A stretch of DNA of 64,000 nt from Rhizobium anhuiense (GCF_003985145.1 NZ_ML133521.1:372001-436000); one strand, 5' to 3'. Shown: positions 1-8,901, numbered from the stretch's first letter. Made by a program: numbers and translations. Notes: generated by a model from the letters alone, not told the origin.

Positions 1-131
1 CCGCGATCGAGGCCGGCGACGCCGAACGGGCCGATCAGCTGGCGATCGCTCACGCCGGGCAGATCGTCCGCCAGATCCAGGATTATATCGCTCGCGATCT
101 CGACCGGCCGGTGGCAATCAGCATATCCTGA
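1..131 (+). CDS. GntR-family regulator, C-terminal end (partial)
   Basis: Only the last 42 codons are inside the window, closing with TGA at 129-131. The reading AIEAGDAERADQLAIAHAGQ matches the last helices of the FCD ligand-binding domain, in which an Ala-x-x-x-Gly-Asp stretch is followed by a conserved His about a dozen residues on. This domain is the effector-binding half of FadR-subfamily GntR regulators, usually sensors of organic or sugar acids. The DNA-binding half and therefore the target genes are not visible. A stem-loop with a T-run follows at 162-196. Family assignment from this short piece is reasonable but not certain. Confidence 0.6.
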   Translation, partial: AIEAGDAERADQLAIAHAGQIVRQIQDYIARDLDRPVAISIS

Positions 132-161
132 AGCAAGCGATAGAGCCGCCGGCGATCGCCT

Positions 162-196
162 AATCAAGTATCATTAGTAAACGTTACTTGATTTTT
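162..196 (+). terminator. Probable intrinsic terminator of the GntR gene
   Basis: A 9-bp inverted repeat (AATCAAGTA at 162-170 and TACTTGATT at 185-193) encloses a 14-base loop and runs into five T residues at 192-196. It lies 30 bases after the GntR stop. The stem is AT-rich, so termination may be weak; alternatively the palindrome is an operator for the following gene. Confidence 0.45.
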
Positions 197-248
197 CGTG
201 TGTTGCAAGTTTGACTGTGGTCAAACCTCCAACCCCGAGGATAGGGTG

Positions 249-989
249 ATGGATTTGTTCAGGAAGAGGGACGATGACCCTGCTTTGCAGCAGCAAATGC
301 CATTGCCATCACGATATAGAAATATATTAGGGATGCTTTCTATAGCGGTTGTTGTTTTATCTGTATTCTTGATATCGCTTGGCGCTTTAATTGAGGTTTT
401 TGAGCCGGAATTTCCTCCGAACGTCATCCTCGACCAAATTCCCTTGAGCTACATCTCCTGGTTCATGATTACCTTCGGGATAACCATCGTTGTCATCAAC
501 GTGATTTTGGCAGCAAGACGGGAGTTTGCTCGAGAGAGAGCGGAAAGGATGCTTCCATCGGATACGGTGGAGATCAAAAGGCAGGCTTTGCGTGACCTGC
601 GGACGCATCGAAACTGGTATGCGCGATCCTCCAGGGTCAACCAGTATCTCTGGAATTTTCTCACAATGGGGATCATCGTTCTGAGCGGCCTCTCTTCGTT
701 GTTTTCGGCCTATGGCACGGCCGTTCCCCAATGGCTTCCTATGATGAGCTCGGCGCTCGCGGCGCTTTTCGGCACGATCATCGTTCAATTCCGCATCCGA
801 GATGCCTGGCAATTGAGAGAGCAGGGAAGGATCGAAGCCGAGATGCTCGTCGCCGAGGCTCATCTCATTGACATAACGGATGAGCTTGAGACGCTCAAAC
901 AGGCCGTCGCTCTTAGAAAGCGCGCTCATGCGCTTGAAATGAAGCAGCTCAACCAGTTCTTCGTGGAGACTACCGCAGCCAATCCCTGA
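249..989 (+). CDS. Four-helix membrane protein, DUF4231/SLATT-like
   Basis: The protein has 246 residues from the ATG at 249, chosen because GAGG at 237-240 sits eight bases upstream; a start at 198 lacks such a site. Four hydrophobic stretches are visible (roughly residues 28-50, 70-95, 140-163 and 170-190), arranged as two hairpins with a charged cytoplasmic segment between them. A C-terminal amphipathic helix follows the pattern W-x-L-R-E-Q-G-R. That pattern, a Trp-containing helix just after the last membrane hairpin, resembles DUF4231/SLATT proteins. Some of these act as membrane effectors next to nucleotide-signalling defence genes, but no sensor or nucleotidyltransferase lies beside this one. 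Function is unknown and the family call is tentative. Confidence 0.5.
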   Translation: MDLFRKRDDDPALQQQMPLPSRYRNILGMLSIAVVVLSVFLISLGALIEVFEPEFPPNVILDQIPLSYISWFMITFGITIVVINVILAARREFARERAERMLPSDTVEIKRQALRDLRTHRNWYARSSRVNQYLWNFLTMGIIVLSGLSSLFSAYGTAVPQWLPMMSSALAALFGTIIVQFRIRDAWQLREQGRIEAEMLVAEAHLIDITDELETLKQAVALRKRAHALEMKQLNQFFVETTAANP

Positions 990-1076
990 GCCCGTTGTCG
1001 GCATCCGGCGGCGGGACCGGCCGAGCCATTCTCCTGAGCGGGTATATGTCCGCTCAGGCAAGCTGGTCACCACCTT

Positions 1077-1262
1077 CTAATCCTGGACGCCTGGGGCACT
1101 CCCTGCCTTGAGCTTGACTTCGATGACCGGGACCACGATCTGAGGCCGGCGCACCGGCAGGACGAATGTCAGTTGATCCTCGCCGACGGGGAACTGGGTG
1201 TTTGCCCATAACGTATTGGCGGACGGGCGCAGCCAGGTGACCTCGCTGCCATCATGCAGGAA
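1077..1262 (-). pseudogene. Out-of-frame 3' tail of the GH29 gene
   Basis: Read in the frame one base off from the main fucosidase frame, this stretch gives FLHDGSEVTWL through to VPVIEVKLKAG and a TAG stop. It fits the C-terminal beta-sandwich that normally ends GH29 enzymes and has no start or ribosome site of its own. It is the disconnected end of the gene that starts at 2413. Confidence 0.7.
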
Positions 1263-2413
1263 TGCGCATATTCGATCTTGCCCGCCAGCGCATCGAAATG
1301 CAGATGGCGATAGGGCCAGTTGAAGAGGTGGATATAGAGACGATCGCCATTCTGGGTCAGGCGGCAATCGGCCGGCGCGGTGAAGTCGGACTGGCTGCAG
1401 CCGACAATGCTGCGCTCGTGCAGCGCCATCCATTCCTCATAAGCGGCAAGGGCAGCTATCGCGCGGTGGTCGAGCGTGCCGCGCGCCGTCGGCCCGACAT
1501 TCATCAGCAGATTGCCGCCCATGGCCACGGTGCCGACCAGCATCTGCACCAGTTGCTCCGTGCTTTTCCAGGTGTCCTCGTCGCGGTGATAACCCCAGGA
1601 GCCGCTGAGCGTGTGGCACGCTTCCCAGACGACGCGCTTGCCGTCGCGTAGCGGCCGGGCCCGCGGCATATATTGCTCCGGCGTGACGATATCGGGCTGC
1701 AGGCCGGCGAGATCGAGCCGGTTGTTGATGATGATATCAGGGGCGAGTTCGCGCACCAGGCGCACGAGTTTCTCGCTTTCCCAATCCTGATGGCCCTTTC
1801 CAACCAGTTCGCCGAGCTTCCACTGCGGATAGCTGAAATCGAACCACATGATGTCGATCTGGCCGAACTCGGTCAGCAACTCGCGCACCTGCTCGCGCAT
1901 GAAGGCGGCATAGCGGCTGATATCCCGGCCTTCGTTGATTTTCAGCGCATCCGGATGATTGCGCTGCGGGTGGCGCGGATCGACCGTAAAGTCGGGATGA
2001 TGCCAGTCGATCAGCGAATAGTAGAAGCCGATCCTCAGGCCCTCGGCGCGGAAGGCGTCGACGAAGGGGCGCAACAGATCTTTCCCATAAGGCGTGTTGG
2101 TCACCTTGAAGTCGGTGGCCTGGGTATCCCAGAGGCAGAAGCCTTCATGGTGCTTGGTGGTCAGCGCCACATATTTCATGCCGGCGGCTTTTGCGCGCCT
2201 CGCCCATTCGCGTGGGTCGTAGAGATCGGGATCGAAGTGATCGAAATATTTCTGGTAGTCGGCGTCGTTCAGTTCTTCGCGGCTCTTGACCCATTCATGG
2301 CGTGCCGGCAGCGCGTACAGCCCCCAATGCACGAACATGCCGAACCGGTCGTGAACGAACCAGGCCTTCTTCTCCTCAGGCAGGGCCAGTGACTGCAGAT
2401 TGTCGATATCCAT
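1169..2413 (-). CDS. Alpha-L-fucosidase, GH29, with frameshifted C-terminus
   Basis: This GH29 glycosidase would release alpha-L-fucose from oligosaccharides. The start at 2413 follows GGGAGGAA. The catalytic barrel is complete: FVHWG near residues 27-31, KHHEGF near 87-92, and a nucleophile candidate Asp at about 192 in MWFDF. After KIEYA (about residue 383) the frame enters unrelated residues and stops at 1169. Reading the next frame from about 1262 restores a plausible GH29 ending (FLHDGSEV, then LPVRRP and VPVIEVKLK) down to TAG at 1077-1079. A single missing base near 1262-1263 explains this. The catalytic domain is intact, so activity could survive, or the lesion may be a sequencing error. 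The gene is co-directional with and just downstream of lacI. There is no secretion signal, suggesting cytoplasmic hydrolysis of imported oligosaccharide. Confidence 0.8.
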   Translation of the reverse strand: MDIDNLQSLALPEEKKAWFVHDRFGMFVHWGLYALPARHEWVKSREELNDADYQKYFDHFDPDLYDPREWARRAKAAGMKYVALTTKHHEGFCLWDTQATDFKVTNTPYGKDLLRPFVDAFRAEGLRIGFYYSLIDWHHPDFTVDPRHPQRNHPDALKINEGRDISRYAAFMREQVRELLTEFGQIDIMWFDFSYPQWKLGELVGKGHQDWESEKLVRLVRELAPDIIINNRLDLAGLQPDIVTPEQYMPRARPLRDGKRVVWEACHTLSGSWGYHRDEDTWKSTEQLVQMLVGTVAMGGNLLMNVGPTARGTLDHRAIAALAAYEEWMALHERSIVGCSQSDFTAPADCRLTQNGDRLYIHLFNWPYRHLHFDALAGKIEYAHSCMMAARSPGCARPPIRYGQTPSSPSARIN

Positions 2414-2445
2414 CGGATATTCCTCCCGTTCCAAACTTTAAGATT

Positions 2446-2495
2446 GGAGCATGATGTCGTCCGAAGACCGCTCACACGTTTCGGCATCATGCTCC
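2446..2495. repeat. Rhizobial palindromic intergenic element
   Basis: GGAGCATGATG at 2446-2456 is matched by CATCATGCTCC at 2485-2495. A second inner pair, CCGAA at 2461-2465 and TTCGG at 2480-2484, extends the fold. The element fills the gap between lacI and the fucosidase gene. It resembles short palindromes scattered between rhizobial genes, and in the transcript it would make a strong hairpin that could reduce fucosidase expression relative to lacI. Confidence 0.6.
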
Positions 2496-2502
2496 GGGGC
2501 GT

Positions 2503-3510
2503 TCAGGTCGTTTCACGGATGATGAGCTCCGGCACGATGACGATGCCGTGCTGGCGGTTTCTGGTGGCGATGCGGCTGAGCAGCAGACGCACAGCTTCCT
2601 CCCCCATTTCCCGCTTCTGCACCCGCAAGGTGGTGAGCGCCGGAGACAGCAGTTCGGCCGTCGGAATGTCGTCGAAACCGATCAGGGCAATCTGCCCGGG
2701 GATCGAAATGCCGGCGGCCCGGCAGGCCTTCATGGCGCCGATCGCATTAAGATCGTTGTAGCAGACAAGCGCATCGATGCCGGGCGCTTCCGCCAGCAAT
2801 TGCGCGGCCGCCGTCTGGCCGCCGGCGGCGGTGGGGTCGCAATAGACGATGCCTTGCGCCTTCAGCCCGTGGGCCGCCAGCGTCTTGCGAATTCCGACAA
2901 GACGGCTCTTGCCGCCAAACGAACTGCGCGGCCCGGCGATGATCGCGATCTTGCGGCGTCCGCGCTCGACCAGATGGTCGATGGCGCGCGATGCTCCTGT
3001 CTCGTAGTCGGTGACGATCGTCCCGGCGACCTCGTTGGGCGCCTCGCGGTTGATGAGTACCACGGCCCGGTGGGGCGCAAGCGCCTTATGCAAGGCGGCA
3101 TCGGGCAGTCGCGGGCTGCAGACGATGATCCCGTCGACCCGATGCCTGAGCAGCGTTTCGATGAGCTCTTCCTCCCGCTTGCTGTTCTCGACGACATTGG
3201 ACAGAAGCAGGTTGTAGCCGGCAGCGCTCGCGGCATCCTCGGCTCCCCGGATGACTTCGGGAAAAAACGGATTGGTGATGTCGGGAACGAGAAGGCCGAT
3301 GGCCTTCGATCGATCGGACCGCAATCCGCGCGCAAAGGGATTGGGCCGGTAGTTGAGTTCGCTCGCCGCCAGAATAATCCGTTGACTGGTCTCCGCACTG
3401 GCTCCGCCCTGGTCATTGAGCACGCGCGACACCGTCATCGGCGACACTCCTGCGGCGCGGGCAACATCGGCGATGGTTATTTTGGATTCTGGCTCTTTAG
3501 GGCGGCTCAA
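2503..3510 (-). CDS. LacI-family transcriptional regulator
   Basis: This 335-residue protein has the usual LacI length. The helix-turn-helix lies at about residues 11-33 (ITIADVARAAGVSPMTVSRV), followed by the hinge helix region NPFARGLRS and a periplasmic-binding-protein-like sugar sensor (NPFFPEVIRGAE, then VDGIIVCSPR). It is divergent from the ABC transporter operon and upstream of the fucosidase gene. Three AACGATAAC motifs lie in the shared 192-bp intergenic region, consistent with autoregulation and repression of the whole island until a sugar or sugar-acid inducer binds. The ligand cannot be read from the sequence. Confidence 0.9.
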   Translation of the reverse strand: MSRPKEPESKITIADVARAAGVSPMTVSRVLNDQGGASAETSQRIILAASELNYRPNPFARGLRSDRSKAIGLLVPDITNPFFPEVIRGAEDAASAAGYNLLLSNVVENSKREEELIETLLRHRVDGIIVCSPRLPDAALHKALAPHRAVVLINREAPNEVAGTIVTDYETGASRAIDHLVERGRRKIAIIAGPRSSFGGKSRLVGIRKTLAAHGLKAQGIVYCDPTAAGGQTAAAQLLAEAPGIDALVCYNDLNAIGAMKACRAAGISIPGQIALIGFDDIPTAELLSPALTTLRVQKREMGEEAVRLLLSRIATRNRQHGIVIVPELIIRETT

Positions 3511-3546
3511 CGGGACTGTCTCTCGGAGGGGTTAGAAACTTACGAT

Positions 3547-3555
3547 AACGATAAC
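3547..3555 (+). promoter_or_regulatory. Putative LacI-type operator 1
   Basis: AACGATAAC, the first of three identical 9-base cores between lacI and the transporter operon. It lies 37 bases before the lacI start, well placed for autoregulation. Confidence 0.5.
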
Positions 3556-3616
3556 TAGCATAATTTCCCGGAAAGCCAAGGCAACTCCGGCTCAATGCAA
3601 GGCAGGGAGAATCTCT

Positions 3617-3645
3617 TTGACAAGATTGTACGGTAACGATAACGT
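3617..3645 (+). promoter_or_regulatory. Possible sigma-70-type promoter of the transporter operon
   Basis: A perfect TTGACA at 3617-3622 is followed 17 bases later by a weak -10-like TAACGT at 3640-3645. The candidate -10 overlaps operator core 2, so a bound repressor would block polymerase. Only the -35 is a good match; the transcription start is inferred. Confidence 0.4.
3635..3643 (+). promoter_or_regulatory. Putative LacI-type operator 2
   Basis: AACGATAAC in the context GGTAACGATAACGTT. It overlaps the candidate -10 element and lies 88 bases from operator core 1, a distance that would allow looping. Confidence 0.55.
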
Positions 3646-3667
3646 TCGAGAAAGAGGAGAATACGTT

Positions 3668-3676
3668 AACGATAAC
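3668..3676 (+). promoter_or_regulatory. Putative LacI-type operator 3
   Basis: AACGATAAC in the context CGTTAACGATAACC, 33 bases downstream of core 2 and about 26 bases before the substrate-binding protein start. The spacing is about three helical turns from core 2, so both could be occupied on one DNA face. Confidence 0.55.
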
Positions 3677-3702
3677 CTAGAGCGGAATATTGGGAGGAAA
3701 GA

Positions 3703-5628
3703 ATGCAACACGTCAGAATCTTAAGACAGCAGGTTGTCTCGACCGTTGCCGCGGCGATCCTCATTGGCGCCGGCTGGGCCGGCGCCGCATTCGGCTTTGA
3801 AGAATCGCCGGAACTGAAGGCGCTGGTCGATGCCGGCAAGCTGCCGCCTGTGGAAAAACGGCTGCCCAAGGAGCCGCTGGTGCTCACGCCGCTTGAATCG
3901 GTCGGTACCTATGGCGGCACCTGGCGCACGGCCACCTTTGGCGGTGGCGACAGCGAGATCGAGCGTTCGATCGGCTATACGAGACTGGTCCGCTGGAACC
4001 CGGAATGGACCGAGGTGATCCCCGATATCGCCAAAAGCGTCGAGGTCAATGCCAATGCCACCGAATATACCTTCACCTTGCGCGAAGGCACGCGCTGGTC
4101 GGACGGCGAGCCCTTCACCGCCGACGATCTGGTGTGGTGGAACGAGAACGTGCTGCACAACACCAAGATCACGCCTGCAGCGCCCGACTGGCTGACCGCA
4201 GGCGGGGAGACCGTCAAGGTCGAAAAGCTCGCCGCCGACAAGGTCGTCTTCAAGTTTGCCGCACCGAACGGCCTGTTCCTGATGAACATGGCCACTGTGC
4301 GCGGCTCCGATATTCTGGCAGCCGCACCGGCGCACTACCTCAAGCAATTCCACAAGGATTTCAATCCCGACGGTATCGACGCCCTGGTGAAAGCAGCCGG
4401 CGCAACCGACTGGGTCCAGCTCTTCAACAACAAGATCGGCTTTCCCGGCCGCTGGCGCGATCTCGGCCGCCCGACACTCGATGCCTGGGTGCTGACCGCG
4501 CCCTATAACGGGACCACGCAGGTCGTTGCCGAACGCAATCCATATTATGCCAAGGTGGATACGGCAGGAAACCAGCTGCCTTACTTCGATCGGATCACCA
4601 TCGATGTGATGCAGGATACCCAGGCAATCATCCTGAAGGCGATCAGCGGCGAAATCGACATGCAGAATCGCTTCATCGAGACGACCGACGCCCGAACCGT
4701 GATCGTGCAGAACCAGGAGAAGGGCGGCTACGGCCTGTTTATCGCCCGGCCGGCGTGGTCGAACGCCCTGCTGATCACCCTCAACCAGACGCACAAGAAT
4801 CCGGCCTTGCGCGCCGTCTTCTCCAACAAGGATTTCCGCATCGGCCTCAGCTATGCCATCAACCGCGAAGAGCTCAACCAGCTGATCTATGCCGGACAGG
4901 CTAAACCCTATCAGGCAGCGCCACGTGAAGGCACCGCGCTCTACGACGAAAAGATGGCGACGCAGTATCTGGAATATAATGTCGATCTCGCCAATCAATA
5001 TCTCGACAAGGCGGGCCTGACCAAACATGACGCCGAAGGCTATCGCCTCGGCCAGGACGGCAAGCGGATTACCTTTGCGATCGACGCTTTGACCGGAAGC
5101 CCGATCCAGGTGGACGCTCTCGAGATGATCCAGCGCTACTGGCGGGCCGTCGGCATTGACATGCAGCCGCGCCCGGCCGAACGTTCGCTGATTTTCTCCC
5201 GCCTGCAGAACAATGAAAACGACGGCTTGGGATGGGTTGGCGGCGGGGGCTACGATTTCCTCGGCCTGCTCGATCCCAAATGGTATTTCCCGCACGAATA
5301 TGAATCGAGCTTCGCGACGGCCTGGGGCCTCTACTACCAGAACCCCAAGGATCCGAACGCTGAGGAGCCGAGCCCCGCTGCCAAGAAGCAGATGGATCTC
5401 TACCGGCAGGTACAGGAGGCGCCGACGCTCGAAAAGCAGCTGGCGGCGATGAAGGAACTGCTGGCGATCACCCGTGACGAATTCTACGTCATCGGCACCA
5501 ACCTGGAGCCGGACCGCGTCGGCATCGTCAAGACCAATATGCGCAATGTCCCGAAGGTCATCCCCAGCACGTCATTCTACATGACGCCAGGACCGGCAAA
5601 GCCGGAGACCTTCTACTACCAGCAGTAA
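3703..5628 (+). CDS. ABC transporter substrate-binding protein, SBP_bac_5 type
   Basis: This 641-residue periplasmic binding protein delivers solute to the permeases encoded next. The ATG at 3703 follows GGGAGGAAAG. A signal peptide spans about residues 1-31 (VVSTVAAAILIGAGWAGAA core). The mature protein has the long two-lobed architecture of the oligopeptide/nickel class, with the family marker LREGTRWSDGEPFTADDL at about residues 126-143. The class carries peptides but also oligosaccharides such as cello- or xylo-oligomers. The flanking glycosidases favour a sugar oligomer here. It is the first gene of a rightward operon and is probably controlled by the LacI operators upstream. Confidence 0.88.
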   Translation: MQHVRILRQQVVSTVAAAILIGAGWAGAAFGFEESPELKALVDAGKLPPVEKRLPKEPLVLTPLESVGTYGGTWRTATFGGGDSEIERSIGYTRLVRWNPEWTEVIPDIAKSVEVNANATEYTFTLREGTRWSDGEPFTADDLVWWNENVLHNTKITPAAPDWLTAGGETVKVEKLAADKVVFKFAAPNGLFLMNMATVRGSDILAAAPAHYLKQFHKDFNPDGIDALVKAAGATDWVQLFNNKIGFPGRWRDLGRPTLDAWVLTAPYNGTTQVVAERNPYYAKVDTAGNQLPYFDRITIDVMQDTQAIILKAISGEIDMQNRFIETTDARTVIVQNQEKGGYGLFIARPAWSNALLITLNQTHKNPALRAVFSNKDFRIGLSYAINREELNQLIYAGQAKPYQAAPREGTALYDEKMATQYLEYNVDLANQYLDKAGLTKHDAEGYRLGQDGKRITFAIDALTGSPIQVDALEMIQRYWRAVGIDMQPRPAERSLIFSRLQNNENDGLGWVGGGGYDFLGLLDPKWYFPHEYESSFATAWGLYYQNPKDPNAEEPSPAAKKQMDLYRQVQEAPTLEKQLAAMKELLAITRDEFYVIGTNLEPDRVGIVKTNMRNVPKVIPSTSFYMTPGPAKPETFYYQQ

Positions 5629-5729
5629 CGGCACGCGACCGACAGCGATGGCGTCTCCGGGCGCCATCCCAGCAATACCAGCCCAGTCCCAATCATCCGG
5701 CGGCGATCGCCGATTGAAGGAGCTTGACC

Positions 5730-6716
5730 ATGGCCGGCTTCATCATCAGACGTCTGCTTTATATGATCCCGATGATGTTCGCGATCTCAGTCGTGACCTT
5801 CATCATCATCCAGTTGCCGCCCGGCGACTTCCTGACCGCGATGACCGCGCGTCTGGCCTCCCAAAACGAAACGATCGATCCCGGCGTCATCGCCGGCCTG
5901 CGCGAACGCTATGGCCTCGATCAGCCCTGGGCGGTCCAATACTGGAAATGGATCAGCGGCATCCTGCTGCGCGGCGATTTCGGCCAGTCCCTCGATTGGA
6001 ACAAGCCGGTTAGCGAGCTGATCTGGGCCCGCATGGGCCTGACGTTGGTGGTATCGGTCACCACGCTGCTGTTTGTCTGGGCGGTCGCCTTTCCAATCGG
6101 CATCTATTCGGCCGTGCGGCAATATTCGGCGGGCGATTACGTCGCCACCTTCTTCGGCTTTCTCGGCCTTGCCATCCCGAACTTCCTGCTGGCGCTGGTG
6201 CTGATGTATGTTTCGGCGCAATATTTCGGCCAAAGTACCGGCGGGCTGTTTTCGCCCGCCTATATCAACGCCGTCTGGAGCTGGGCCAAGCTCGGCGATC
6301 TCATTTCGCATATGTGGATCCCGGTCGTCGTTCTCGGCACTGGCGCCACCGCAGCGCTGATCCGCATCATGCGCGCCAACCTGCTCGACGAGCTCAACAA
6401 GCCTTATGTCGACATGGCCCGGGCCCGCGGCCTGAGTGAAATCCGGCTGCTGTTGAAATATCCGGTGCGGGTGGCGCTCAACCCGTTCGTCTCGACCGTC
6501 GGCTGGGTGCTGCCGCACCTCGTCTCCGGCTCGGTGGTGGTCTCCATCGTTCTCAGCCTGCCGATCACCGGGCCGCTGCTGCTCAACGCCCTGTTTGCCC
6601 AGGACATGTATCTGGCCGGCACCTTCATCCTGCTGATGAGCATGCTGACGCTGATCGGCACGCTGATCTCGGACCTGCTGCTTGCCTGGCTCGATCCACG
6701 CATTCGCAACGGCTGA
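5730..6716 (+). CDS. ABC transporter permease, DppB/OppB type
   Basis: This 328-residue inner-membrane permease is the B-type partner of the Opp/Dpp importer. The ATG at 5730 is preferred over TTG at 5724 because GAAGGA at 5716-5721 has good spacing to it. The N-terminus FIIRRLLYMIPMMFAI is typical of this family, followed by a periplasmic loop and five further membrane spans. The EAA loop that contacts the ATPases appears as DMARARGLSEIRLLLKYPV near residues 229-247. It lies 101 bases after the binding-protein gene, with no terminator seen, and 12 bases before the second permease. Confidence 0.88.
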   Translation: MAGFIIRRLLYMIPMMFAISVVTFIIIQLPPGDFLTAMTARLASQNETIDPGVIAGLRERYGLDQPWAVQYWKWISGILLRGDFGQSLDWNKPVSELIWARMGLTLVVSVTTLLFVWAVAFPIGIYSAVRQYSAGDYVATFFGFLGLAIPNFLLALVLMYVSAQYFGQSTGGLFSPAYINAVWSWAKLGDLISHMWIPVVVLGTGATAALIRIMRANLLDELNKPYVDMARARGLSEIRLLLKYPVRVALNPFVSTVGWVLPHLVSGSVVVSIVLSLPITGPLLLNALFAQDMYLAGTFILLMSMLTLIGTLISDLLLAWLDPRIRNG

Positions 6717-6728
6717 AGGACGAGAGAT

Positions 6729-7862
6729 ATGACCGATCAAGCCATCGCGCTATCACCTGAACTGATCCAGAATTCCGACGCGGTCGCCGGGCAGTGGAAG
6801 CTCATTTGGCGGCGCTTCTGTCGCCATCGGCTGGCGCTGGCCGCTGGCGTCGTCATCTTCTTGATCTACATGGTCGCCCTGTTTGCCGAGGTTCTCGCTC
6901 CGGTTTCATCGCAGACCTATGATTCCCGCTACACCTATGCGCCGCCGCAGCAGATCAGATTCGCCGGCCACGACGCGGCGGGGCAGTTTCATCCCCTCTA
7001 TGTCAACGGTTATTCGATGAAGGTCGATCCGATCGCGCTCAGCCGCAATTACGTGGCCGATCCGGCCGTCGTCATTCCCATCGGCTTCTTCGTGAAAGGC
7101 GAACCCTATCGGCTCTGGGGCCTGTTTAATCTGGACCGGCACTTGATCGGCCCGACCGAGATGGGCAAACCCTTCTACCTGTTCGGCGCCGACCGGCTGG
7201 GTCGCGATGTCTTCAGCCGGACGGTCCACGGCACCCGCGTTTCGATGTCCGTCGGACTGATCGGGGTCGCAATCAGTCTCATCCTCGGCATCATCCTGGG
7301 CGGCATCTCGGGGCTCTACGGCGGCTGGGTCGACGATGTGATCCAGCGCTCCATCGAACTCATCAATTCCATCCCGACCATCCCGCTGTGGATGGGCCTT
7401 GCGGCTGCCGTTCCGATCAGTGCCGATCCGATCCTGGTCTATCTCTGGATCACGGTCATCCTGTCGCTGATCGGCTGGACCGATCTGGCACGGGTGGTGC
7501 GCGGGCGCTTCCTGTCGCTGAAGACGGAGGATTTCGTGATTGCCGCACGTCTCGATGGCTGTTCGCAGATGCGCATCATCTGGCGGCATATGGTGCCGTC
7601 CTTCATGAGCCACATCATCGCCTCGGTGACGCTCGCCATCCCGACGATGATCCTCGCGGAAACTGCGCTCTCCTTCCTCGGCATCGGATTGCGCCCGCCT
7701 GTCGTGAGCTGGGGCGTGCTCCTTCAGGAGGCGCAGAACATTCTCGCGGTCACGAGCGCGCCCTGGCTGTTTCTTCCCGGTCTTGCGGTGATCGTCACCG
7801 TGCTCGCCCTCAATTTCCTCGGTGATGGATTACGCGATGCTGCAGATCCCTATGAATACTGA
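6729..7862 (+). CDS. ABC transporter permease, DppC/OppC type
   Basis: This 377-residue permease is longer than the usual 290-310 residues of the C-type partner. The extra length is a periplasmic insertion of about 80 residues after the first membrane span (from about residue 55, YDSRYTYAPPQQ), before the conserved FGADRLGRDVFSR at about 154-166. Five further membrane spans follow, with an EAA loop at AARLDGCSQMRIIWRHMVP. The ATG at 6729 has GAAGGA upstream. Similar insertions occur in transporters of this class annotated for oligosaccharides. The gene overlaps the following ATPase. Confidence 0.87.
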   Translation: MTDQAIALSPELIQNSDAVAGQWKLIWRRFCRHRLALAAGVVIFLIYMVALFAEVLAPVSSQTYDSRYTYAPPQQIRFAGHDAAGQFHPLYVNGYSMKVDPIALSRNYVADPAVVIPIGFFVKGEPYRLWGLFNLDRHLIGPTEMGKPFYLFGADRLGRDVFSRTVHGTRVSMSVGLIGVAISLILGIILGGISGLYGGWVDDVIQRSIELINSIPTIPLWMGLAAAVPISADPILVYLWITVILSLIGWTDLARVVRGRFLSLKTEDFVIAARLDGCSQMRIIWRHMVPSFMSHIIASVTLAIPTMILAETALSFLGIGLRPPVVSWGVLLQEAQNILAVTSAPWLFLPGLAVIVTVLALNFLGDGLRDAADPYEY

Positions 7863-8901
7863 TCCCAATTTCGCCGCCACTGGCGACCGGCACGGTGCTC
7901 GCGACCCGCTGATCGAGGTCGACGATCTCAGGACCCATTTCTTCAGCGGTGCGGGCACGATCAGGGCGGTCGACGGCGTCTCCTTTTCCATTCCGCGCGG
8001 CAAGACGGTCTGCGTCGTCGGCGAATCCGGTTCGGGCAAGAGCATTACCGGCCGCTCGATTCTCAACCAGGTTCCGCGCGGAGGGCGGATCGTCTCGGGA
8101 GCAATCCGCTACCGGCCGGATCCCGCAGCACCCTCCGTCGACCTGGCGGCGTTCGATCCGCGCGGCCGCGATATGCGGGCGATCCGCGGTGCCCAGATCG
8201 GCCTGATCAGCCAGGAGCCGATGGCGGCCCTTTCCCCCGTTCATACGATCGGCAACCAGATGGTGGAAGTGATCCGCCTGCATCTGAAGATGGGAAAGAA
8301 GGAGGCGCGCGAGCATGCCATCGAGACATTGGCTCTGGTCGGCATTCCCAGGCCGGCCGAGCGTATGGAAAGCTATGCCTTCCAGTTTTCCGGCGGCATG
8401 CGCCAGCGCGTCTGCATCGCGCTCGCGCTCGCCTGCCGCCCCAAGCTCTTGATCGCCGACGAGCCGACGACGGCGCTCGATGTGACCACCCAGGCCAATA
8501 TCCTCGATCTGCTTGCCTCGCTGCAGGCCGAATTCGGGCTCTCGGTGCTGTTCGTGACCCATGATCTCGGCGTGGTGGCCGAAATCGCCGATGAAGTCGT
8601 CGTCATGTATGTCGGCCGGGTCGTGGAGGCAGGCGATGTCGACACGATCTTCCACGCTCCGGCCCACCCCTACACCAAGGCGCTGCTGCAATCGGTGCCG
8701 CGCATGCATGGACAACCCAGCGAACGGCTGGCGATCATCGACGGCATGGTGCCCTCGCGTTTCAACCGACCCCAGGGCTGCAGCTTTCATCCTCGATGCA
8801 AAGAGGCGAGGGCCGGCCTTTGCGACCAAAGGGATCCGCAGCCCGTCGCCATCGGCGACCGGCATGTCGCCAGCTGTCTACTTTACGAAGGAGGACGATG
8901 A
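7852..8901 (+). CDS. ABC transporter ATPase, DppD/OppD type
   Basis: This is the first of two cytoplasmic ATPases powering the importer. Walker A is GESGSGKS, the signature is FSGGMRQR and Walker B is [12 protein letters not shown]. The C-terminal oligopeptide-ABC domain ends with the Cys-containing CSFHPRC. I chose ATG 7852, which overlaps the permease stop by 11 bases; ATG at 7825 or 7837 are also possible, and no Shine-Dalgarno sequence decides between them. All catalytic motifs are intact. The stop overlaps the start of the second ATPase. Confidence 0.88.
   Translation: MNTDPNFAATGDRHGARDPLIEVDDLRTHFFSGAGTIRAVDGVSFSIPRGKTVCVVGESGSGKSITGRSILNQVPRGGRIVSGAIRYRPDPAAPSVDLAAFDPRGRDMRAIRGAQIGLISQEPMAALSPVHTIGNQMVEVIRLHLKMGKKEAREHAIETLALVGIPRPAERMESYAFQFSGGMRQRVCIALALACRPKLLIADEPTTALDVTTQANILDLLASLQAEFGLSVLFVTHDLGVVAEIADEVVVMYVGRVVEAGDVDTIFHAPAHPYTKALLQSVPRMHGQPSERLAIIDGMVPSRFNRPQGCSFHPRCKEARAGLCDQRDPQPVAIGDRHVASCLLYEGGR

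Noticed and set aside
198..248. Earlier start for the four-helix membrane protein
   Set aside because: The extra 17 residues add no conserved feature and the upstream start lacks a ribosome site, unlike ATG 249.
3721..5295. A 524-codon minus-strand frame opposite the binding-protein gene
   Set aside because: The plus-strand gene has a signal peptide, ribosome site and family motifs; the antisense frame has none.
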